Below are positions 57,076 through 64,000 of a stretch of 64,000 nt of DNA, one piece after another (the first letter of the stretch is position 1; each line of letters begins with the position of its first letter). The position numbers were made by a program, and so were the translations under genes. The stretch is from Trichobilharzia regenti. Its lineage: Eukaryota > Platyhelminthes > Trematoda > Strigeidida > Schistosomatidae. Location: positions 55,749,112 through 55,813,111 of the forward strand of contig OX235265.1 of the NCBI GenBank assembly GCA_944472135.2. Reading direction: 5' to 3'. Under the pieces are notes generated by a model. That model made no database searches, was not told the DNA's origin, and saw nothing but the letters and a program-made list of their open reading frames with translations.

Positions 57076-58740
57076 ATTTTATAAAAGATTTGAAAATCTT
57101 AGTGTTCCAATCGCCATTAATGGTTGTCATCATTATTTTAACTGAGAAAATTATTAAACTCATACTGAAAGCTAATAACATTATCTCTCTCAATTCATTA
57201 CTTCAAGATGTGTACAATTTATACGACTAGTAGTTAAAAAAAATAACGAACTTTGAAATAAATCAACACTTAAAATATCAAACTAAATAGAGTAAGTATC
57301 AGTTGTATTCTAAACTTACTATGCACAGCAATCTATCTGAATTATCTATGTTGAACATTAGAATACCAAATAAGTAATTTGCTTTTTCAGTCATCTGGTA
57401 TAATAAAGAAAAAAATAACCATCTATCTAGTTAATACAGCTTTTTTTTCTTCAGATGAAAAATAAGCTTTTAAATTAAAACAAAAGAGGTATCTAAACAA
57501 TAATCTCATTTGATAGTATTTTTCTTCCAGTTCTACTTTTTAGTTATTTTTCTTAATAACTTCCCGTATTTGTCACGTCTCAGCCATCATCAATCATGAA
57601 GTATGAAGCATATTTCTCAGCTAATTAAGTATAAATTTATGAAATACATTTTAAAAAATTGATAAATTCAGGTGTCGATTTGCAGAGATCTGGTTGATGT
57701 CAAGGTAGATTTCACAACAAACAAAAACACAGTTAGACGACCATTTAAAATTCGCGAGTACTGAATAGTCGTTTCATTCGTACATACCCTATAGAGATCT
57801 AGTCCAGGGAATTCAGATCACGAGATGAACACAATACACCTTATCTACTGGAACAAAATTTAGATTTCAACGAATCTAACTCCTACTAACTAGCCGTGAA
57901 CAGTACCACAACCAGCTGGTGTCATTGACGACTATATTAACTCACATGTTGTAAATGAAAGGGTTCGGAATGAAAACCAAAAAAATTGATGACAGTAAAG
58001 ATTGTTAGGTGGCTTGAGGTAATCGAGAAGAAACCTTTGAACTTGGCTTTGTGTTTCTTATGCCACTCTTCGACGAGGCGTATCAGCAACCTCTACGGAA
58101 GTGATGTCACCTAAGGGACTAGAAACAGACTTGTTCATTGCTGCAGTTAGAGGCATTACCACTAAGCTTTTAGTGCTGGTCAACTATAGTAGAAGGATAA
58201 ATATGATTGAATATCTTCATTGTCGGATTTACTACGGAAGTGTAACTAAAGTAGTTTGGAAATGATGGGAAATAAAATTATCTCAAGGTAGAATAAATAT
58301 AATAAAAGCATTTAGCTACCTTTGCGAAATTTTAATGGCATTCTCGTTGATGTCTAGTGGACAAACATAACAAAGTCTGTAAATAAATAATAGTTAGGAA
58401 GACAAAATAGTGAAAGGTGAATGTATACTTATTTTATGTGACCTCGTTCTATGAGTTTTATGAAATTTTATTAAGTGATATGTAAACGACAACAATTATT
58501 GGATATAAATAGGAAATATACTTCAGTGGAGATCGTTTTGTCTCATTATTTCATATCATAATTACTTTTAAAAATCTTATTTTCATAGACTTTTTAGGCA
58601 GTAATTATATATTCACTAATGACGAGAGGTGTCACAAGAAGACTATGAACCATGTTCAGCCATGTAGAATAATGACCGAAAATTCCGTAATGAATATGCA
58701 CAGGTGTACATTCAAACTAACCAGGTAATGGTTTTAATTG
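57076..58740. other. No gene seen
   Basis: AT-rich, few open frames, no inverted repeats or tRNA boxes noticed. Confidence 0.5.
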
Positions 58741-58779
58741 CGAGATATCAGTATAAGATTCGTATCATATCTGATGCTC

Positions 58780-59160
58780 ACCAGCAACTGGTCCTAGTCA
58801 TGCTGTGACCTGAGTTTCTAGTAGGAAGCCGTGACCGCTAGGGTGCAGCAGGTTGAAGGTGAGGCAGTAACTCATCGGAGAAGACATTAAGAAGTGTTCG
58901 CACTGTCATGAATTGGTAGAAGTTGGAATTCATGGGCTGTCCACTGGATCGAGTCCCAGTGGCTTGATGGTCTACGAGTTCGCTTGCCTTGTAACCAGGA
59001 GGTCGTGGGTTCGAACCTCGGTGAGTGCGTACTACTGAAGAGTCTCAAACTAGTCTGATGGAACAGCTGCCGGTGCTCCCAGGTTTTCCAATGGTTTTCT
59101 AACTGATGTCAACTCATGATGAAATCCCCCAACCAATATCAGTATAATTTGAGTGAACAC
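58780..59160 (+). repeat. tRNA-derived SINE, second type
   Basis: It has an A-box-like part (agtggcttgatggtctacg, 58968-58986) and a B box (gggttcgaacctcg, 59007-59020), followed by the tail gtgctcccaggttttccaatgg and ctaactgatgtcaactcatg. The tail recurs at 6985-7030 and inverted at 24775-24830. Its upstream part resembles 39560-39710 inverted. The unit differs from the 48240 SINE in body and tail. Confidence 0.65.
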
Positions 59161-60685
59161 TGAGTAGCATAACTCTGCCGGACTGTATAAAATTTCTGAA
59201 TGATTGTTTAAGCGTTTTGTTAGTTTCTCACTATAAGTATCATTAAGAAACTACCGCTTGTGATATTTTAAAGCAATTTTTTCCTTTTACACTGAGAAGC
59301 TGCTACAAACAGATTTACAAGCACTAGATCAGCAGACTGTTTCACTTCAGTGAATGTTATAAATAAGGTGTAGATCTACCTGTCAAGACTTAAATGAATT
59401 AGAAGCATATTGCATCCAAGTACTGCATAACTAGCCAAAAAGTGCAAAACTACAAATCGTCACTAATTTTGAAATGCACAACAAATTCAAGTGTGCCTTT
59501 TTTTAAAAGGATACAATAGTTGACTAAATATTTGGGATATTTCTGCTTTCTCATTTCTTAATATACATGATGTAATGAGTTACATTTTACTGGTTCCCAG
59601 CTTCAGTTTTTTTAAGAAAAATGGTTTGACTTAGAATTTATTTGGAAAATAAAATGAATAGCTAAGGAAAGTAATTTTGTATCTATTTTTATTCTTATAA
59701 GAATTAAAATTTATCAGATAAATAATAATTTGACCTCATTTAAGGGGATTGTTGCTTAATATTTCGTCTTATGTTTACTTCACACATGTATAAGAAAGGC
59801 AGTTAATTCCCATAAAAATCTTCATAATATAGCAATCATTCATGCTAATTAGACTTTCTTCATAAAACGTATAGCAGTTAAACTATTAGTATATATGTAT
59901 GTAAGGCAATAGCAGGCATGCCATCGATTTTCATATGCACACTACCCAAAATAGTAGTACAAGGTGATGAAATATAAAAGCAGATAAAACGGGACTGAGC
60001 AAAACACGACTTAGTTTCTCCTCTTTTAGACCTTGAGATTTCTAAATGACTATGTCTTTTGATTTCATTCACCAAATGAAAGGGATTTTATTTAAATTTT
60101 CCATTTTAAATGAATATAATTTGATAGCGTAAACTGAGATGGAAATGCTTTTCTTAGCATACATAAAAAAATTTGCCTACATCACATTTGATGTATCCTT
60201 GGTACATCGGTGGAAGTGTTCGGATACACTCTTTGTATTACGCTTTTTTGATCTATGACAATATCCTGGGAATAGTGGTTTTAAGGATTATTTTGATGTA
60301 ACAAAATTTAGAGGATGCAACTTATGGGGAAGAATATTTAAGAGTGTTTGCTAGAATGACTAACCCGCATGACATGTAAAAAGAGGTTTGATCAAAATAA
60401 CCTCAATCACAAATTAAGTTCAAGAGATGTAGTAGAAAAATATAGTTTTATAAGGCATAGAGATAGACAGGTAACTGTATTCTGGTTCTTTGAATAGGCA
60501 TAGAAAACAGACATCATGAATAATGTCATAATTGTAATGGTGTTAACTGATTGTTAAAAAAATATATTCGTGAATACTAAATCTGGTTTTACTAAAGTGA
60601 AGTGCGTCTTTGTAAAAACGTTATCGAAATTACTGTTGTTGCCTTATTTGTATTTGCAGCAAGATGTGAAGGCATGCAAATTATA
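59161..60685. other. No gene seen
   Basis: AT-rich sequence without convincing frames. The minus frame at 59878-60075 has no motif. Confidence 0.5.
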
Positions 60686-61440
60686 ATAATTATGAAATCT
60701 AAAACAGTTAGTTCTCTTTATGAATTTAGATAAAGCAATAAGAAGACGTAACTTATCTGAATCGTGTAATATACTTGCGCAATACATTTCGAACAATCTG
60801 ATCACACACGGTACGGTATCATAATGAATGTACGTGTGAACACACATACATAGGGAGGAATAATCGACCTCTGCAACTGAGCGCTTCAGAGCATATTCCT
60901 AAATGGGTTCATAAAACAAATGGAATCTTCAGAACCCATTCATGGTGAGAACAGGAGACCTAGCTCTTCTATTGCGAAACATACTATGGAGACAGGACAT
61001 AAAATTGACGTTAACAGGTCTTTTAAACCTATCCATAAAACGTGTTTGGGGCGTATCCTAAGGTTTGTGGAAGCCCTAGCAATTAGAAAGTTTAGACCAC
61101 CTTTATGCGTTCAAAAACAATTCGTCATCACATTAAACCTTCCTTAGTAAATTTTGTTTTGATACTGTAGCGGATGTACTATTACTTCTGCTATTTGGTT
61201 TAGCGGTCTTCATTTTTATTTTGACCTTGAATATGTCCTTTTAACTTGACCCAAGTCTATTTTCTCACCTCTCAACCATTTATTAATTTCATATATATTC
61301 TTATGACAAGTTCGTGTGTGATCAGATTGTTCGAAATGTGTTGTGCGAATACATTACACGATTCAGACAAATTACGTCTTCTTATTGCTTTATCTAAATT
61401 ATGAAATCGTCTGATTTTATCTTCACAACTGAATACCTCA
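60686..61440 (+). mobile_element. PLE remnant with inverted arms
   Basis: Arms at about 60690-60812 and 61311-61425 are imperfect inverted copies (taaagcaataagaagacgtaa / ttacgtcttcttattgcttta). The spacer holds a GIY-YIG piece. The arms are more diverged than those at 46 and 51 kb, so it is older. Confidence 0.8.
60841..61147 (+). pseudogene. PLE GIY-YIG fragment
   Basis: THTYIGRNNRPLQLSASEHI, a shift near 60915, then SSIAKHTMETGHKIDVNRSF, LGRILRFVEALAIRKFRPPL, CVQKQFVITLNLP and a stop. YIGRN..R, SEH and VEAL keep the nuclease order, but the catalytic Arg before SEH is lost. Confidence 0.8.
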
Positions 61441-62860
61441 GTGATATCTAATTAGCAAAATGACCCACTTATTAGTCTTTTGAATTCCTCCCATTTTCAT
61501 ATATAGCGCATCAATAAGCATAGTGAACTGTAACAGACGGTTTAAGCAACTTTCAAATATCCAAGTCAAGCCATAATATACATCACATGGTGCTACTGAA
61601 TATTTTTTTCAAACTGAAGTTTTTGAAGAAAGATATAAAGGAAACTGATTACTCTGTTGGATTTAGTTCCACTGTTTCCAATACTCAAAACTCAAATGAA
61701 TGATGAATTGGTTTTCCTCTTGCGGATGACTAGTGAAATTATATTATGACTTTTAAAAGTGACCTGTGAAGTTATATTCTGATTAGTCAATTGACTACTG
61801 TATAGAATATGTGGTTATTTCCTGTTAGTTATGGATGCTTTAAACCTTAACGTACTTCTAGCAGACACTACACAATTTCTTCACTTTATATGAAAGGTGA
61901 ACACGCTGAAATTAGAGACCATAGTTAGTACTACAATATTTATCTTCGCTTTCGGGAATAATTTCTTAATACTGCGAAAAATAAATGCCAACAGGATATA
62001 TATCAACAACTGATTCTGGGTGATACACATTTTTGTTTCTGCAATTTCACTGATGAATAACGAAACAATAAATGTGTGTAAACAATAGCTTTTGGTAAAT
62101 GCATGAACGGCTGGCACTACGTAGATATATATTTTGTGTTTAACGCCATTCATTTTGTTCAAACACTATCAAGTACACCACATTTTAAAGGTAACCAGTA
62201 TTTTATTTTTCCTTGATTTTGGATTACTCCATATCAAACACTCACTCCTTTCGGTATTGAAACATTTCACGTATTCATTTGGGGAGTTGGAATTCTACGG
62301 CACATAATTTTTAACGTATGAGTAATGGTAGCGGTCTCATTTAAATTATTCAAAATATAAATCCGTATGTGGACCTCACGTTAAATTTCTAGTTCATTGA
62401 GCTTTTTCGATTTCCGAACGTCAAAAAGTAATGATTTTAACACTTAACAGGTGAAGTATATCAAAGTGTTTTGAATAATAAATTTCCTACTTCGGAACTT
62501 ATGACATTTTCATCGTTTCCTCTTACAGGATGGCTATAACAGTTCGCCATTGGTGTATTTGCTCACAAAAGAAATTCGCTTGTTTTATTATTACTGTTAT
62601 CTTTACTATTATTAGGTGGTGAATATGGTTTTAATTTTGATCCAAAATTCGTCAGCTGTATATAACCACCAAAAGTTAGACTAAGAGGAGAGTCATTATG
62701 CAGTTATCCGTTTTATGAAGCCATATTCTGAAAGAGACTGATTATGTACATCCAGTATGAAGAAAGAGAGACGAATTCACAGGTTTCAATTATTATTATC
62801 TAATACCGTCTACTCAGGAAGTGGTTCGAGTTCAGTTTCGCAGCTGACGCACACCGAAAA
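61441..62860. other. No gene seen
   Basis: AT-rich. The minus frame at 61881-62162 is hydrophobic but unframed by splice sites. Confidence 0.45.
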
Positions 62861-62865
62861 ATCGC

Positions 62866-63300
62866 CTAATTTACTAGCCAACAGCATTTTCTGAAAGAGG
62901 CATATTCGGTCGTATGGCTGCTAATGCCGCGCCACCAGACCAGCATATTGTAGCCACGTTTGTAGTTTTCATAATAATTAAACTCTGAAAGCTGGAATAG
63001 GTACATCGAGCAACTCCTACACCGTCTACAACAGCTACGTGTTTCTCCAGCCCGCTGCACATAAGCGAGAACATACAGAGATGTGGGATGGAAATTATAT
63101 TTAACCATACCTGTATCGTTATACTTGGAAACAGTGACACATATATATGACCAGTGACGTAGGAGTGAGTGAAGATATCCATAGAAGAATGAGTAGCCAT
63201 CTATGGTATGGTTCACCATATCATCATAAAAGAATAGTCCGTTGTTTACATACACTACACGAATACCGCTGAAACTCTGCCTCTCGGAACGTAGGAAATT
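62866..63300 (-). CDS. Unrecognised open frame, possible exon
   Basis: A minus-strand frame of about 150 codons, with base composition less AT-rich than its surroundings. It reads GIRVVYVNNGLFFYDDMVNH, then SFFYGYLHSLLRHWSYICVT and VSKYND, after which acag|gtatgg is a plausible donor (about 63105). An acceptor-like tttcag lies near 63275. Beyond the donor the frame goes on (QRAGETRSCCRRCRSCSMYL), rich in Cys and Arg. A second frame overlaps (62874-63200) and is also open. I recognise no family; it may be an exon of 165-175 bp, or part of an unknown element. Confidence 0.3.
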   Translation of the reverse strand, partial: NFLRSERQSFSGIRVVYVNNGLFFYDDMVNHTIDGYSFFYGYLHSLLRHWSYICVTVSKYNDTGMVKYNFHPTSLYVLAYVQRAGETRSCCRRCRSCSMYLFQLSEFNYYENYKRGYNMLVWWRGISSHTTEYASFRKCCWLVN

Positions 63301-64000
63301 AGAAAATGAAGTACTTCTGGTATCACAGTAGACCAATCGATTTCATGTTGATGTTTTAAGTGATGACTGCTTGTTTGGTGTCTCGAGGAGAACAACATCA
63401 GCCCTGGGATCCATTTATGAGCGGCTGACAAGTCTCAAGTAAAGTGAAAATGTATATTCTAGCCCCCAATAACTGCTGAATAATAAAGCGACCAGTTTTG
63501 TTGACTTTGTTTCCTGTAAATTAGCGGTCTCATTTCTCATAATTTTATGCAAGATTGATAGATATATTACACAGAAGGAGAAAACAGCATAAAGTGTTTC
63601 ACAACTTCCAAAAAATATATTTCTACAGCCTCACTTAAGCCAATTCACTGCAGTGAAATTACATTTTCGTGGTTCTAATCATTTTCCTCGTTTTATGAAT
63701 CAGACATTTAAATTTGGAGTAATGATGATTTACTTTTGTTGTATGTCCTCTAAATTGTGGACTGAGTCTTTCTGATCAATATGCTTTTCGTCACAGAACA
63801 GGACTTACATGGTTTGTACTTTTTTAATGACAGGGAATCCTCTAAACAACAACATGTATTCACTAACCTAAGTGATGATGTAAGCACCTTGGAGAGTTAC
63901 ATTTATTACTTTTAATGGTTTTCTCACGATACTTAATGGGATTATGCACGAAGATTTATATTACATGTTTTGATATTTTAAGTAAAATAAACATTCTGTT
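63301..64000. other. No gene seen
   Basis: AT-rich to the end of the window, no repeat recognised. Confidence 0.45.

Noticed and set aside
1..64000. Bacterial-type systems such as CRISPR arrays or operons
   Set aside because: There are no regularly spaced repeats and no gene clusters with close spacing; introns and LINEs show a eukaryotic genome.

Overview
The window looks like AT-rich nuclear DNA of a blood fluke (Schistosoma). Three things point there: a schistosome SM-alpha-type hammerhead ribozyme at 41920-41980, RTE-type and CR1-like non-LTR retrotransposons, and many Penelope-like element (PLE) remnants with GIY-YIG endonuclease domains. Small exons with canonical GT/AG junctions are separated by very long introns. 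I ran no database search; family names come from motif recognition.

Host gene. The minus strand carries exons of a PDE2-like cyclic nucleotide phosphodiesterase (tandem GAF domains, then an HD-type catalytic domain). The start of the catalytic domain (4479-4757, 7097-7219, 8671-8748) is secure and its three exons join in frame. GAF-region exons lie at 34037-34112, 35505-35605, 37221-37329, 40140-40203 and 40332-40386; weaker candidates are at 27762-27925, 33028-33100, 39110-39194 and 42612-42680. Transcription runs right to left and the gene leaves the window on the left before the catalytic domain is complete. Most of the first 43 kb is therefore probably intron. Two phase-compatible exon candidates of an unrecognised plus-strand gene (29427-29638, 32287-32384) may be nested in it.

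Mobile DNA. RTE-type LINE copies lie at 1-2936 (decayed, plus), 22735-26770 (minus, with two later insertions), 34675-34950 (fragment), 5811-5945 (3' tail) and 53985-57075 (nearly full length, two frameshifts). A CR1-like LINE 3' end (13964-15035) sits inside a PLE copy, and another LINE remnant lies at 21690-22640. PLE remnants cluster at 13.7-21.7 kb, 28.4-29.0 kb, 43.5-45.0 kb and 46.4-53.3 kb, and at 60.7-61.4 kb. Many share one design: a truncated GIY-YIG C-terminus between inverted terminal repeats of about 100-430 bp, several ending in a hammerhead-like motif. tRNA-derived SINEs (best copy 48240-48475) share their middle and 3' tail with the two ends of the RTE element, which suggests RTE machinery moves them.

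The rest (parts of 7.2-13.7, 18.9-20.4, 30.8-43, 57-60.7 and 61.4-64 kb) is AT-rich sequence with dispersed repeats and no gene I could identify.
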